From: Microbacterium sp. LWH13-1.2
GTDB taxonomy: Bacteria; Actinomycetota; Actinomycetes; Actinomycetales; Microbacteriaceae
NCBI RefSeq assembly: GCF_038397735.1
Contig: NZ_CP151635.1
Location: 1,488,001-1,552,000 of the forward strand
Length of the DNA: 64,000 nt
Direction: 5' to 3'
Made by a program: the position numbers and the translations under genes
In this document: one piece after another, positions 20,040 through 29,829 of the stretch
Layout: the number at the start of each line of letters is the position of its first letter
How positions within the stretch are numbered: the first letter of the stretch is position 1
Notes under the pieces: model-generated
What the model saw: only the letters and a program-made list of their open reading frames with translations
Told to the model about the DNA's origin: nothing
The model's database searches: none

Positions 20040-20504
20040 ATGCAGAACATCGCTCCTGACGCGCGGACCCGCTACCGCGAGAGACTGTCGCCCAGCCTGT
20101 GGCTGCTGGTGACGGTCGCACTCGCGGGCCCGATGGTCGCCCTCATCTTCGTCCCGGTCGGCTCCACGATCGCTCTGATCGTCGGCGCCGTCGTCTCGAC
20201 ACTGCTCGTGATCGCGTTCATCGCCCTCACGCCCGTGGTGTCGGTCGAGGGCGACGTCCTGCGCGCGGGACGGGCGCACATCGAGACTCGGCACCTCGGC
20301 ACCCCGACTGCGCTGACCGGCGAGGAGGCGCGCCACGCGCGCGGCCCCGGACTGCCTGCCCACGGGTGGCACCTCATCCGCGGCGGCGTGGACGGCGTGG
20401 TCGTGGTCCCCAACATCGACCCGGATGACCCGGTCGACGCCTGGACCGTCTCGACCAGGACGCCGGACCGCCTCGCGGCGGCGATCCTCGCCTCCCGGGC
20501 CTGA
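20040..20504 (+). CDS. DUF3093 family membrane protein
   Basis: A 154-residue protein. Residues about 20-65 form two hydrophobic helices with a short turn (LWLLVTVALAG and a second one ending in FIALTPVV). The rest is a cytoplasmic domain that includes RGGVDGVVVVPNIDPDDP. This matches the actinobacterial DUF3093 family, which is commonly encoded divergently from dut. Function unknown. The ATG at 20040 follows an ACGAGG that could act as a very close ribosome site. A GC-rich hairpin follows the stop. Confidence 0.82.
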   Translation: MQNIAPDARTRYRERLSPSLWLLVTVALAGPMVALIFVPVGSTIALIVGAVVSTLLVIAFIALTPVVSVEGDVLRAGRAHIETRHLGTPTALTGEEARHARGPGLPAHGWHLIRGGVDGVVVVPNIDPDDPVDAWTVSTRTPDRLAAAILASRA

Positions 20505-20530
20505 CGACAGCCGAGCCACGGACAAAGACG

Positions 20531-20562
20531 ACGCGCCCCTGACCGGAAGGTCGGGGGCGCGT
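20531..20562. terminator. Bidirectional hairpin between DUF3093 and DUF4193
   Basis: ACGCGCCCCTGACC pairs with GGTCGGGGGCGCGT around a GGAA loop, with one G-T wobble in 14 bp. It serves two convergent genes. Confidence 0.7.
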
Positions 20563-20582
20563 GGAATCTCGTTCGAGTGCGC

Positions 20583-20876
20583 TCAGGCGGCGCACTCCTT
20601 GCAGATGGGGCCGGAGGAGCCCTCGTGATCGAGCTGAGAACGGTGCTTCACCAGGAAGCAGTTCATGCAGGTGAATTCGTCCTGCTGCGCGGGCAGCACG
20701 ACGACATCGAGCTCGAGGTCGGAAAGATCGGCTCCGGGAAGATCGAAGCTGGACGGGTTGTCCGCATCCTCGTCTCCCGAAGAGCCGGAGCTCTTGTCCG
20801 GCACACGCTCCTTGAGGGCTTCGATCGACTCGGAGTCGTCTTCACTCTTGCGGGGAGCGTCGTAGTCGGTTGCCAT
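20583..20876 (-). CDS. DUF4193 family small zinc-finger-like protein
   Basis: A 97-residue acidic protein: MATDYDAPRKSEDD at the N terminus, then an acidic middle and a C-terminal CMNCFLVKHRSQL and CKEC pair (two CxxC motifs) that probably bind zinc. This is the actinobacterial DUF4193 family, function unknown. GGAG lies 8 nt before the chosen ATG. A longer start exists five codons upstream. A possible -35 TTGCTT and -10 CAAACT with 17 bp spacing lie at 20965-20937 on the minus strand. Confidence 0.85.
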   Translation of the reverse strand: MATDYDAPRKSEDDSESIEALKERVPDKSSGSSGDEDADNPSSFDLPGADLSDLELDVVVLPAQQDEFTCMNCFLVKHRSQLDHEGSSGPICKECAA

Positions 20877-21072
20877 GTGGTGAATCTCCACTTTCATGCG
20901 AGTGGGTGGTGCGCCGTCGGGGTAATCGGCGGCCATAGTTTGCACGACTGCGAGGCAATAAGCAAATGCCCGAGCTTGCGACAGACCAAACTCACGGCAC
21001 GCCCAGAGTATTCCCGGCTGAGAGGCGCACCGCGTGACACCATGAACGCACACCCATCAGAGGGGCATTCGC

Positions 21073-22110
21073 ATGGAAAACGTCACCATCGTCGGCACAG
21101 AAGCAGGTCTGCTCGTACTCGCGACCGAGTCGGGCGAGCGCTTCGCGCTGCCCATCGACGACGTCCTTCACCGCGAGATCCGGCGTGCGACGCGACAGAG
21201 CGAGCCGACTGCTCAGCGCCTCGCCGCGAGCCCGCGCGACATCCAGGCGCAGATCCGCGCCGGGCTCACGGCCCCCGAGGTGGCTGAGCTCCTCGGCATC
21301 AGCGTCGACGACGTCATCCGCTTCGAGGGCCCCGTGCTGGCTGAGCGCGAGCACGTGATCGGCCAGGCTCTCGCCGTTCCCGTTCTGATCGGGAGCGACG
21401 TCGAACCCGACGCGCAGCCGACGTTCGGCACCGCCATCCGCGCCAAGCTCTCCGAGCTCGAGGCCACCGCCGAACGCTGGGCGAGCTGGAAGGACGAGAG
21501 CGGCTGGATCATCAAACTCGAGTTCGCTGCCAACGAGGTCGATCACGATGCTCGCTGGAGCTTCGATCCGCGTCGCAGTGCCCTGGCGCCGCTCAACGCC
21601 GATGCGACGCAGCTCTCGCGTCAGGGCTCTCTCCCGGAGGGACTCATCCCGCGGCTGCGCGCCGTCGAAGCCGAACGCCAGGCATCGCCCTACAAGGACG
21701 ACAGCCGCTTCGACTCCGGCGCCTTCGGACCGCGCCTGATCCCTGCCCCCGAGGCCGATATCGAGGACGTGGCCGCGCCCGAGCGCTCCACCGCAGCAGT
21801 GCAGGATGCCGCGATCAATCGTGCACCGGAATCGGCCACGACGAGCCCCGAGACCGCCGACCTGCTCGAGGCCCTCCGCCGCCGCCGGGGACAGCGGGAG
21901 ACCGCACCGGTCCTCGAGACGTCCGAGGACGACCAGGACGACCGCGATCCGATCGCCCTCTTCGACGCCTTCGAGAGCTCCGTTCCCGAAGAGGAGGGCC
22001 GGCCGGAAGTCACCCCCGAGCCGGCGAACGACAACTCCGGCCGACGTAAGCGGCGAAACGCCATGCCCTCGTGGGACGAGATCGTCTTCGGAGCACGCAC
22101 CGACGAGTAG
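21073..22110 (+). CDS. sepH: Septation protein SepH (DUF3071)
   Basis: A 345-residue protein. The N-terminal domain (about 1-130) contains a helix-turn-helix-like segment: RDIQAQIRAGLTAPEVAELLGI followed by SVDDVIRFEGPVLAEREHV, the hallmark of DUF3071/SepH. In Streptomyces and mycobacteria SepH binds FtsZ and stimulates its assembly at division. The middle (about 200-310) is acidic, Pro/Glu-rich and probably disordered; the C terminus RKRRNAMPSWDEIVFG is the short conserved tail. The ATG follows AGAGGGGC. The 196 bp between it and the divergent DUF4193 gene hold the promoters of both. Confidence 0.92.
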   Translation: MENVTIVGTEAGLLVLATESGERFALPIDDVLHREIRRATRQSEPTAQRLAASPRDIQAQIRAGLTAPEVAELLGISVDDVIRFEGPVLAEREHVIGQALAVPVLIGSDVEPDAQPTFGTAIRAKLSELEATAERWASWKDESGWIIKLEFAANEVDHDARWSFDPRRSALAPLNADATQLSRQGSLPEGLIPRLRAVEAERQASPYKDDSRFDSGAFGPRLIPAPEADIEDVAAPERSTAAVQDAAINRAPESATTSPETADLLEALRRRRGQRETAPVLETSEDDQDDRDPIALFDAFESSVPEEEGRPEVTPEPANDNSGRRKRRNAMPSWDEIVFGARTDE

Positions 22111-22152
22111 AGTCCGCGGGCCGAGCGCTCCACGGCTCGATGCAGAGGCCGC

Positions 22153-23274
22153 TCAGCGGGCGAACGCACCGAAACGGAGCAGGGGCACCTGGCGCTCCTC
22201 CGGAGTGAGGCCGCCGTGTTGACCGATCATGCCCCGGCTGCGCTGATCCTGCGCGGTCCCGTCATACACCGCGCCATTGCCGCGCGCGACGACGAGCACG
22301 TCGCCGATCCGCGACGCGGCTGCGGCAGTGACCTCCGGGCCGAACAGCCCCGCCGCGATCGCTTCCTGACGTGTGCCGACGTCGGCGCGGCCGTCGAGGT
22401 CGCGCGTCCATCGATCGGCGACGGCCGCAGCCTCGACGTCGGGATCGACGTAGACGTGCAGCATCCGCGGTTCCCCGCCGATGTGACGCACATCGGCCAG
22501 ATGCTCGGCTTCGAGCACGATCTGCCGATGCGCGGGTACATCGACCATGCCGTGGTCCGAGGTGACGAGCACTCCGACTCCCGGCGGCACCCGCCAGGAC
22601 ATCGCGGCGTCGATCTCCTCGAGCGCCGACACCCACTGCGCAGAATCGAGGCCGTAGCGGTGGCCCGCCTTGTCCACCTCCGGCAGGTAGCAGTACACCA
22701 GCGAACCGGGATGCCGTTCGGCCAGGTCGTACGCGACCTGGACCCGCTCTGCCGGCGTCTGCGCGGCGACGAAGTCGGCACCGCGGAGCGTCGCTCGTGT
22801 GAACCCGCTTCCGGCGTATGCGGCGACGCCGACCGCGAAGGTCGGTCGTCCCTCGGCACGGGCGCGCTCGAAGATCGTCGGCGCTGCCTGCCAGGTCGCG
22901 GGGTCGATCCCTACGGACTCCCAGCCGGTGAGCTGATTGACCAGAGCATCCTGCGCGGGGTCGAGCACGCTGTAGCCGACGAGACCGTGCTCGCCGGGCC
23001 ACACGCCCGTGAGGATGCTCGTGAGGGCCGCCGCGGTGGTCGACGGGAAGACCGAATGTGCCACATCCTTCTTCGCCATGCCCGCCGTCAGCGTACGGGC
23101 ATGCCCGGCATGGGCGCGCAGGCTGATCGCGCCGAGGCCGTCGATCAGCACGAGCACGACGGATGCGGCCCGCGGCAGGGTCGCGAATTCGCCGCGCAGA
23201 GCGGCGAACACGTCGTCCGCCACCCCGACGACGCTCCGGACTGCGAGCGACTCGGACGGTAGAATGATGGGCAT
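22153..23274 (-). CDS. Alkaline phosphatase superfamily phosphodiesterase/nucleotide pyrophosphatase-like
   Basis: A 373-residue enzyme of the type I phosphodiesterase/nucleotide pyrophosphatase family. The metal-binding VLVLIDGLG Asp lies near residue 45, the nucleophile region [18 protein letters not shown] near 75-92 (Thr), [12 protein letters not shown] supplies Asp and His, [11 protein letters not shown] the Asp-His pair, and [10 protein letters not shown] the last His. These are the six metal ligands of the superfamily. There is no signal peptide, so it appears cytosolic. The substrate could be a nucleotide sugar, phosphonate or phosphodiester lipid and cannot be told. A weak CAGACT box lies 7 nt before the ATG. 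Confidence 0.87.
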   Translation of the reverse strand: MPIILPSESLAVRSVVGVADDVFAALRGEFATLPRAASVVLVLIDGLGAISLRAHAGHARTLTAGMAKKDVAHSVFPSTTAAALTSILTGVWPGEHGLVGYSVLDPAQDALVNQLTGWESVGIDPATWQAAPTIFERARAEGRPTFAVGVAAYAGSGFTRATLRGADFVAAQTPAERVQVAYDLAERHPGSLVYCYLPEVDKAGHRYGLDSAQWVSALEEIDAAMSWRVPPGVGVLVTSDHGMVDVPAHRQIVLEAEHLADVRHIGGEPRMLHVYVDPDVEAAAVADRWTRDLDGRADVGTRQEAIAAGLFGPEVTAAAASRIGDVLVVARGNGAVYDGTAQDQRSRGMIGQHGGLTPEERQVPLLRFGAFAR

Positions 23275-23328
23275 CCGAGCCAGTCTGACACAGGCTCCCG
23301 TACGCCCTCAGCCTCGCACCCATTCAGG

Positions 23329-25776
23329 ATGGCCATGCCGAAGACCCCGCCTCCCGAGCTCGCCCCGGAGAGAATCCAGGACATCGATCTCGAAACCGAG
23401 ATGCAGGGTTCCTTCCTCGAATACGCCTACTCGGTGATCTACTCGCGAGCGCTGCCCGATGCTCGAGACGGTCTCAAGCCCGTTCAGCGACGCATCCTCT
23501 ATCAGATGGCGGAGATGGGACTCCGCCCCGACCGCGGCCATGTGAAGAGCGCTCGTGTCGTCGGCGAGGTCATGGGAAAGCTGCACCCGCACGGCGACAC
23601 GGCGATCTACGACGCCCTGGTGCGGCTCGCGCAGGAATGGGCGCTTCGTGTCCCCCTCGTCGACGGCCACGGAAACTTCGGCTCGCTCGACGACGGTCCC
23701 GCGGCGGCTCGTTACACCGAGGCGCGTCTGGCCTCGCCGGCGATGGCGCTCACCGAGAACCTCGACGAGGATGTCGTCGACTTCATCCCCAACTACGACG
23801 GCCAGTTCCAGCAGCCCTCCGTGCTCCCGGCCGCCTTCCCCAACCTCCTCGTCAACGGCGCGAGCGGTATCGCGGTCGGCATGGCCACCAACATGGCGCC
23901 GCACAACCTGATCGAGGTCGTCGCCGCCGCCACGCACCTGCTCGAGAACCCTGAAGCCACGACCGAAGAGCTCATGGAGTTCGTGCCGGGGCCAGACTTC
24001 CCCTCGGGCGGCATCCTGATGGGGCTCGATGGCGTCAAGGACGCGTACACGAACGGGCGCGGCGCGCTCAAGGTGCGAGGCAAGGTCTCCGTCGAGCCCC
24101 TCGGACCGCGCCGAACCGGCATCATCGTCTCGGAGCTGCCGTACATGGTCGGCCCCGAACGGCTGATCGAGAAGATCCGCGATGCGGTGCAGGCGAAGAA
24201 GCTGCAGGGCATCAGCGATGTGACGGACCTCACGGACCGCAACCACGGACTTCGCGTCGCGATCGGCATCAAGACCGGGTTCGATCCCCACGCGGTGCTC
24301 GAGCAGCTGTACCGCCTGACGCCCCTCGAGGATTCCTTCAGCATCAACAACGTCGCACTCGTCGACGGGCAGCCCCGCACGCTGGGGCTCAAGGAGATGC
24401 TCCGGGTCTACGTGGCGCACCGTCTCGAGGTGATCACGCGACGCAGCCGGTATCGGCTCGCGCGGCGCGAAGAGCGGCTGCACCTCGTCGAGGGTCTGCT
24501 CATCGCGATCCTCGACATCGACGAGGTCATCCAGGTCATCCGGTCGTCCGACGACTCCGAGCAGGCGCGTGCGCGGCTGCGCTCCGTGTTCGACCTCAGC
24601 GAGCTGCAGGCCGAGTACATCCTCGAACTGCGCCTGCGCCGATTGACGAAGTTCTCGCGCATCGAACTCGAGACGGAGCGCGACGCCTTGCTCGCCGAGA
24701 TCGCCGCGCTGCGCGAGCTCCTCGGCAGCGACGTGCTGCTCCGGGCTGCGGTCGCGAAGGAACTGGATGCCGCAGCAGACGCCTACGGCACTCCTCGCCG
24801 CACGCTCCTGATGAACGCCGCTCCCCCGAAGCCCCGTGCGACGAAGGGAGCGGTCGATCTGCAGATCGCGGACGCGCCGACCGTGCTCGTCCTCTCGACG
24901 ACCGGTCGAGCGGTGCGGGTGGATCTCGGCGAAGGCCAAGAGCTCTCGCTGCCACCTCGCCGCAGCAAGCACGACGCGATCCTGACGACGATCGAGACGA
25001 CGGTCCGTGCCGAGATCGGCGCGCTGACGACCGAGGGTCGCGTGCTGCGGTTCTCGCCAGTCGACCTGCCGTCGGTGCCGTCGTCGTCCGTTCAGCTGGC
25101 CGCAGGAGCGCCGCTGCGCGACTACCTCGGGATCACCACCCGAGGAGAGCGCATCCTGGGCTTCGTCCGTTTCGACAGCGAGGTGCCGATCGCGCTCGGC
25201 ACGGCACAGGGCACCGTGAAGCGGATCGTCCCGTCGACGCTTCCCGTGCGACCCGATCTCGAGGTCATCGGCATGAAGCCCGGTGACACGGTGGTCGGTG
25301 CGGTGGCTGCGCGAGACGATGACGACCTCGTCTTCGTGACGACCGACGCCCAGCTGCTCCGGTTCTCCGCGTCCGCCGTGCGACCACAGGGTGCACCGGC
25401 GGGTGGCATGGCCGGCATCAAGCTCGGCGCAGGTGCCTCGGTGCTCTTCTTCGGTGCGGTGACCCCCGAGTCCGACGCCGTGGTCGCCACTGTGTCCGGA
25501 GGCGACAGCAGCCTTCCGGGAACCGAACCGGGCCGCGCCAAGGTCTCGTCGTTCTCCGAGTACCCCGCGAAGGGCCGGGCGACCGGTGGCGTGCGCGCGC
25601 ATGCCTTCCTGAAAGGCGAGGACCGTCTGACGGTCGCCTGGGTGGGACCGAGTCCGGCGCAGGCCGTCGACCCGACCGGTGCCGTGCGCAAGCTCCCCGA
25701 CGCGGGTGCACGTCGCGACGCCTCGGGGCAGCCGATCGACGGTGTGATCGGCAGCATCGGTCGCACCCTGGTGTGA
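23329..25776 (+). CDS. parC: DNA topoisomerase IV subunit A
   Basis: An 815-residue type IIA topoisomerase A subunit. The winged-helix domain carries the quinolone-pocket region [19 protein letters not shown] and the DNA-attacking Tyr in AARYTEARL, both near residues 85-130. The tower follows, then from about 500 a six-bladed beta-pinwheel. The canonical gyrase GyrA-box motif is absent from the C-terminal domain, consistent with a decatenating topoisomerase IV rather than gyrase. ParE lies at 31076-33178 on the opposite strand. Two in-frame ATGs six bases apart (23329 and 23335) are possible starts, with AGGA just upstream. ParC2E2 resolves catenated chromosomes. Confidence 0.93.
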   Translation: MAMPKTPPPELAPERIQDIDLETEMQGSFLEYAYSVIYSRALPDARDGLKPVQRRILYQMAEMGLRPDRGHVKSARVVGEVMGKLHPHGDTAIYDALVRLAQEWALRVPLVDGHGNFGSLDDGPAAARYTEARLASPAMALTENLDEDVVDFIPNYDGQFQQPSVLPAAFPNLLVNGASGIAVGMATNMAPHNLIEVVAAATHLLENPEATTEELMEFVPGPDFPSGGILMGLDGVKDAYTNGRGALKVRGKVSVEPLGPRRTGIIVSELPYMVGPERLIEKIRDAVQAKKLQGISDVTDLTDRNHGLRVAIGIKTGFDPHAVLEQLYRLTPLEDSFSINNVALVDGQPRTLGLKEMLRVYVAHRLEVITRRSRYRLARREERLHLVEGLLIAILDIDEVIQVIRSSDDSEQARARLRSVFDLSELQAEYILELRLRRLTKFSRIELETERDALLAEIAALRELLGSDVLLRAAVAKELDAAADAYGTPRRTLLMNAAPPKPRATKGAVDLQIADAPTVLVLSTTGRAVRVDLGEGQELSLPPRRSKHDAILTTIETTVRAEIGALTTEGRVLRFSPVDLPSVPSSSVQLAAGAPLRDYLGITTRGERILGFVRFDSEVPIALGTAQGTVKRIVPSTLPVRPDLEVIGMKPGDTVVGAVAARDDDDLVFVTTDAQLLRFSASAVRPQGAPAGGMAGIKLGAGASVLFFGAVTPESDAVVATVSGGDSSLPGTEPGRAKVSSFSEYPAKGRATGGVRAHAFLKGEDRLTVAWVGPSPAQAVDPTGAVRKLPDAGARRDASGQPIDGVIGSIGRTLV

Positions 25777-25781
25777 GGGCA

Positions 25782-25815
25782 GGTGGGCCGGGCGTCAGTC
25801 CCCGCCCGGACCGCC
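25782..25815. terminator. Imperfect GC-rich hairpin between parC and the KASIII-like gene
   Basis: A 13 bp stem with two mismatches (core CCGGGCG and CGCCCGG) around an 8 nt loop lies between the convergent stops. It is weaker than the other terminators here. Confidence 0.4.
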
Positions 25816-25817
25816 TC

Positions 25818-26753
25818 TCAGAGTCGGAGCGCGAGGATGTTGGCAGTGAGGCCCGCTGCCGTGCCGCAGAGGATCACGGTGTCACCGGTGCCGACCCGAC
25901 CGCTCTCGAGCGCGCGGGCCAGCATGAACGGCACCGATGACGACACCATGTTGCCGAACTCTCTGACCTCGTCGATGCGGCGTTCGACCGGGATGCCGAG
26001 GCGATCGAGCATCGGTCCGAGCGCGGCCGATGCCTGATGGGGCACCCAGAGCGCGACATCGTCGTAGGAGATCCCCGAGCTCCGGTGGAACGCGTCGAAG
26101 AACTCAGGCAGCACGCGCATCATCCCGAGCAGCGCTCGGCGTCCGTCCATGTCGAACAGGTAGTCGGCGGGGTCGGCCGTGGCATACGCCTGCGCGGGCG
26201 AGCCGGACAGCCCTCCCCTGATCTCGGTGTCGTGCGCGTAGGCGGGCCAGGTGCGCTGAGCGCTCGCGATCACGCCCCGGTCGGCGTCTGCGGAGCGGCG
26301 GAGCACGACGGCTGCACCGGCATCGCTGAAGAGCTCGAAGCTCTCGCGCTGCTCGGGATTCAGGAAGCGTGTTCCCACATCGCCCGCGAACACGAGGATC
26401 GTCTCGTGGTCGCCGGCGTCCAGGTACCGAGACGCGACGTCGAAAGCCGTGATGAAGCTCGTGCAGGTCGAGTTGACGTCGAAGGCGGCCGCATGACCGG
26501 TGAGCGTCAACCTCTCGAGCACGAGCGCGGCCGTGCACGGGATGGGCTGGATGCCCGCTGCCGAGGCACCCACGACGAGGTCGATCTGATCCGCCGTGAC
26601 GCCCGCGTGCGAGAGCGCCCGTTCGCACGCCTCGGTCAGCATGTCGAGATGCGACACGTCGTCCTCGATGCGATACCGCGTCTCATCGCCGAATCGCACC
26701 GTCCGAGCGGGAAGCGACGTGCCCCACCCGACGATCTCGCAGTTCCTCACCAT
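25818..26753 (-). CDS. 3-oxoacyl-ACP synthase III-like condensing enzyme (OleA/FabH superfamily)
   Basis: About 311 residues from the ATG of MVRNCEIVGWG, which has GGGGGGA upstream; an ATG five codons earlier has a poor ribosome site. The thiolase-fold active-site Cys is in DVNSTCTSFITAF near 110, the His in WVPHQASAALGPML near 235, and the Asn in EFGNMVSSSVPFML near 270, completing the Cys-His-Asn triad of KASIII enzymes. It condenses two acyl thioesters or an acyl thioester with malonyl-ACP. It is the last gene of a four-gene operon with an OleD-like reductase, which favours an OleA-type head-to-head condensation over primary fatty acid initiation. The substrate is unknown. Confidence 0.82.
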   Translation of the reverse strand: MVRNCEIVGWGTSLPARTVRFGDETRYRIEDDVSHLDMLTEACERALSHAGVTADQIDLVVGASAAGIQPIPCTAALVLERLTLTGHAAAFDVNSTCTSFITAFDVASRYLDAGDHETILVFAGDVGTRFLNPEQRESFELFSDAGAAVVLRRSADADRGVIASAQRTWPAYAHDTEIRGGLSGSPAQAYATADPADYLFDMDGRRALLGMMRVLPEFFDAFHRSSGISYDDVALWVPHQASAALGPMLDRLGIPVERRIDEVREFGNMVSSSVPFMLARALESGRVGTGDTVILCGTAAGLTANILALRL

Positions 26754-28039
26754 CTCCGGTCCCCCCATTCCTGCACCACCCGGCGCAGCTTCACCGAACC
26801 GTCTCTCACATAGTCCACGAACGTGAGCTCGGGCCGCTCACAGCCGAGTCTGTCGGCCAGCGTGCCCACCTCGTCCTCGACGCGGCGCCGAGACCGATCA
26901 TCGACCGTGTCCAGGGCGATCTGCAGCCGCGACGCGCCGATCTGAGTGATGCGGTACTCGTCGAAGCCGTCCGCGTAGAGAAGCGCACGGGTGATCACAT
27001 CGGCGAAGACCGGGACGTCACGCCCGTCGAGGCCTCGGAAGACCAGCGTGTCGCCCTCTCTGCCCTCGATGCGCTCGATCGCCGTGAGCGCGCTGCCGCA
27101 GGGGCAGGGTCGATCCCGCTCACGGAGGACGTCGCCGAGCCGATACCGCACGATCGGCTGCGCGCGTCGGCGGAGGTCAGTGATGATCGGCGTGAACCGC
27201 TCGGCATCCAGCGCCTCGCGCTCGACGAGGATGTTGTCCTCGTTCAGGTGGATGACCCCGCGCTCGCAGGTGTGCGCGAGGAAGCCCTCCGTGCACTGGT
27301 AGAGCTGGTGCAGGAGAGGCTGTCCGAGCGACTCCCTGATGCGCTGCTCGTCGGCGATCTCGAGCACTTCGGCCACCGAGTACACCCGCTGGGGCACGAC
27401 GTCGAAGGCGCCCGCATCGGCCGCTCGCGCGATCAGTCTCAGGACAGACGGCGGGGCGACGAGGATGGTCGGGCGGTACTCCTGCAACCGGGCGATGTTC
27501 TCGTCCATATCGGAGTACACGTCGAAGTACCGGAACGACACCGCGCGCGAGGCGACCGACTCGTAGAGGCTGTTGTCCGCCCGGAGGAACAGCGCGATCC
27601 GATGCCCGAGCAGCCTGCCTCGAGGGAGGGTGCGGGCGAGCACCGTCCCCACCCAGGCATCGCGTTCGGGGCTGCTGACCACGAACAGGCCGCGGTGACC
27701 GCTCGTCCCACTCGAGAGCCCGACAGAGTTCGAACCCAGATCCGCCTCGAAGTCTCGGGAGCGCTCGTTCTCGATCGCGAGGGCGAGCGCCTCGTCGCGT
27801 CCGGCGCCCACGGTGTTGATGTCGTCGAAGCGGCTCATCATGACGCTCTTGTCCATCAAGGGAAGCTCGGAGAAGTGACGGCTCGCCAGCTGCTCGCGGA
27901 AGTACGCTGATCGCTGCCGCAGGAACCTCAGGTGAGACCGCAGCAGGCGTCGCTGCCGCCGCTCGACCGCCGCCCTCGTGTGCAGCGGCCGCAGCCACCG
28001 CACCGCGACGAACTCTCGCAGGATCGCGAACTTCGACAT
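26747..28039 (-). CDS. F390 synthetase-related adenylate-forming enzyme
   Basis: A 430-residue member of the PaaK/F390-synthetase branch of adenylate-forming enzymes. SSGTSGHRGLF near 110-120 is the AMP-binding P-loop. YQCTEGFLAHTC near 235 corresponds to the A5 Y-x-x-T-E motif, and PIVRYRLGDVL near 300 to A7/A8. CPCGSALTAIERIEGREGD is the F390/PaaK hinge with paired Cys. At 430 residues it is much shorter than OleC or acyl-CoA ligases (about 550). It would activate a carboxylate as an acyl adenylate. Its ATG overlaps the MBL gene's stop by one base (TGATG), and its end overlaps the condensing-enzyme gene. The substrate cannot be inferred beyond 'a carboxylic acid'. Confidence 0.8.
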   Translation of the reverse strand: MSKFAILREFVAVRWLRPLHTRAAVERRQRRLLRSHLRFLRQRSAYFREQLASRHFSELPLMDKSVMMSRFDDINTVGAGRDEALALAIENERSRDFEADLGSNSVGLSSGTSGHRGLFVVSSPERDAWVGTVLARTLPRGRLLGHRIALFLRADNSLYESVASRAVSFRYFDVYSDMDENIARLQEYRPTILVAPPSVLRLIARAADAGAFDVVPQRVYSVAEVLEIADEQRIRESLGQPLLHQLYQCTEGFLAHTCERGVIHLNEDNILVEREALDAERFTPIITDLRRRAQPIVRYRLGDVLRERDRPCPCGSALTAIERIEGREGDTLVFRGLDGRDVPVFADVITRALLYADGFDEYRITQIGASRLQIALDTVDDRSRRRVEDEVGTLADRLGCERPELTFVDYVRDGSVKLRRVVQEWGDRRW

Positions 28040-28836
28040 CAGTCCAGCAGCTCTTTCGCGCCGAGCGGGTCATGGCTGCATACGATCCGGATGCCGGCGG
28101 ACGCCAGGTCGCCGAGAACACGGGTTGTCGCGGCGTACCGATCCGCATCGTGCTGGACGAGCCGGGGCAGCGTCTTCAAACCCGCGGATGCGTCGACCAG
28201 GTCTCTTCCCCAGGCCGCATCCCCCGCCAGCAGCACTCGGCGCTCGATCAGCGCACCCAGGTGCCCGTCGGCATGGCCTGGAAGGTCGACCACCAGGTAT
28301 GAGCCGTCTCCGAAGAGGTCGTGAGCGCGCAGTGCGACACCTCGGATCTCGACCGTCGAGAATGCGTCGGCATCGAGCACCACGCCGTCTGTGCCCGGAA
28401 ACCACTCGGGGAACAGCCCAGGGAGCACCCCCGTGCGGAGCCGAGGCGCGGCGAGGGTCCGCACGTGCCCGGCGCTCAGCACGAAGGTGGCGCGCGGAAA
28501 CCGACGGACTCCCCCGACATGGTCCGGATGCAGGTGAGACAGCACGACGTGCGTGACGGATGCCGGGTCGACGCCGTCCGCTCGCAGACGTGCGCCCACG
28601 TCATCCTCGTCATCGACGGTCGGCGGGAGCAGACGCCGGTAGACGGCACCGCGCCAGCCCGTGCGCCACTCACCCGTCGCGTAACCCGTGTCGAACAGCA
28701 CGCGCCGCCCGTACGAGTCGTCGTACAGGAACACTCCGGACGGGAATTCACGGACTCCGTGCGGCGCGTCGTGGAACATCGCACCGACATCGTGCGAGGT
28801 GCTCCCGCACACGTAGTGGCGGAGTCGGGCGGTCAC
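28039..28836 (-). CDS. MBL-fold metallo-hydrolase
   Basis: A 265-residue metallo-beta-lactamase-fold protein. The metal site VLSHLHPDHVGG (HxHxDH) is near residue 97; further ligands are probably the Asp in LAGDAAWG near 210 and the His in VCSHDPLGAKELL near the C terminus. The family members most similar in layout are quorum-quenching lactonases (AttM/AiiA type) and thioester or ester hydrolases. It starts on GTG overlapping the OleD-like gene by 4 nt. In the Ole pathway the beta-lactone is opened by an alpha/beta hydrolase (OleB); an MBL lactonase in that position would be a replacement. That link is inference. Confidence 0.83.
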   Translation of the reverse strand: MTARLRHYVCGSTSHDVGAMFHDAPHGVREFPSGVFLYDDSYGRRVLFDTGYATGEWRTGWRGAVYRRLLPPTVDDEDDVGARLRADGVDPASVTHVVLSHLHPDHVGGVRRFPRATFVLSAGHVRTLAAPRLRTGVLPGLFPEWFPGTDGVVLDADAFSTVEIRGVALRAHDLFGDGSYLVVDLPGHADGHLGALIERRVLLAGDAAWGRDLVDASAGLKTLPRLVQHDADRYAATTRVLGDLASAGIRIVCSHDPLGAKELLD

Positions 28837-29822
28837 GCGCTCGCCCTCAGGTGGGCGGCGACAGCGGCGAGGGCATCATCCAGCGTCACCTCGGGTCGGT
28901 ATCCGAGCTCCTCCTGCGCACGCGAGATGTCGAGGGTCTGCGAGTAGGCGATGGTGCTGAGCGTGTAGCGGGTGAGCGGAGGTTCGGGCCGCCCGGGCAG
29001 CACCGCGCACACGCCCTCCAGAGCAGAAGCGATCGCCCAGGCGACACGTCTGCTCATCGGCCGGAACCGAGGCGTCTGCCCCATGAGATCGAGCAGTGTC
29101 GTCAGCAGCTCGCGGAATCGCCGAGGGTCTCCGTTCGAGATGTTGTACACCCCTCCGGCACCGTTTCCTTCGGTCACCGCCAGTCGCAGCGCCACAGCGA
29201 CGTTCTCGACCGCGGTCACGTCGATGAGGTTGTCGCCGTCGTCGAAGAGCGGCACGCCGATCCGCGTGTGCACATCGAGCAGCCTCGGCACGAGGCTCGG
29301 ATCCCCCACTCCGATGAGCCCTCGAGGGCGAAGGATCACGACCTCGGGGATCGTCCCGGCATCCATCGCCTCGAGCAGGAGGTCCTCGGCGGCGATCTTC
29401 GACCGGATATAGCCGTTGAGGCGATTGCTGCGATCGACATCGGGCTCCCGGATCGCGACGCGGTCGTGGGCCGCCGCGTACACACTCGGAGACGACACGT
29501 GCACGATCCTTCGCACGCCGTTGCGGCGGGCGAATTCGACGACATGCCCTGTGCCCTCGATGTTCGCCTCGCGGAAGTCCCTCCACGGACCCCACGGCGT
29601 CGACAGCGCCGCACAGTGGATCACGGCATCCATCGGGAGATCGCGGGTGCGGAGCGAGACGAGATCGCCGGGAACGCAGTGATCGCCGTCCGCGACCCGG
29701 GTGAGGGCCGCGGTGTCGCGCCCCGCCGCGAAGACCTCGTACCCCTGGCTCTGCAGCTCGGGCACCACGTAGCCGCCGAGGAACCCACTCGCCCCCGTCA
29801 CCAGCACACGGGCTCCGGACAT
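28833..29822 (-). CDS. NAD(P)-dependent epimerase/dehydratase, OleD / 3-beta-HSD-like reductase
   Basis: A 329-residue extended short-chain dehydrogenase. The Rossmann motif VLVTGASGFLGGYVV is at the N terminus, and the catalytic Ser with YIRSKIAAED (YxxxK) lies near 150. Several segments are those of OleD and 3-beta-hydroxysteroid dehydrogenases rather than sugar epimerases: RRIVHVSSPSVYA, LRPRGLIGVGDPSLVPRLL, and near the C terminus PPLTRYTLSTIAYSQTLDIS. OleD reduces a 2-alkyl-3-keto acid to the hydroxy acid. The ATG at 29822 was chosen because a TAGGGT -10 lies 7 nt upstream; starts 2-3 codons earlier also exist. It is the first gene of the four-gene operon and is divergent from the glycosyltransferase. 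Confidence 0.84.
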   Translation of the reverse strand: MSGARVLVTGASGFLGGYVVPELQSQGYEVFAAGRDTAALTRVADGDHCVPGDLVSLRTRDLPMDAVIHCAALSTPWGPWRDFREANIEGTGHVVEFARRNGVRRIVHVSSPSVYAAAHDRVAIREPDVDRSNRLNGYIRSKIAAEDLLLEAMDAGTIPEVVILRPRGLIGVGDPSLVPRLLDVHTRIGVPLFDDGDNLIDVTAVENVAVALRLAVTEGNGAGGVYNISNGDPRRFRELLTTLLDLMGQTPRFRPMSRRVAWAIASALEGVCAVLPGRPEPPLTRYTLSTIAYSQTLDISRAQEELGYRPEVTLDDALAAVAAHLRASA

Positions 29823-29829
29823 GCACATC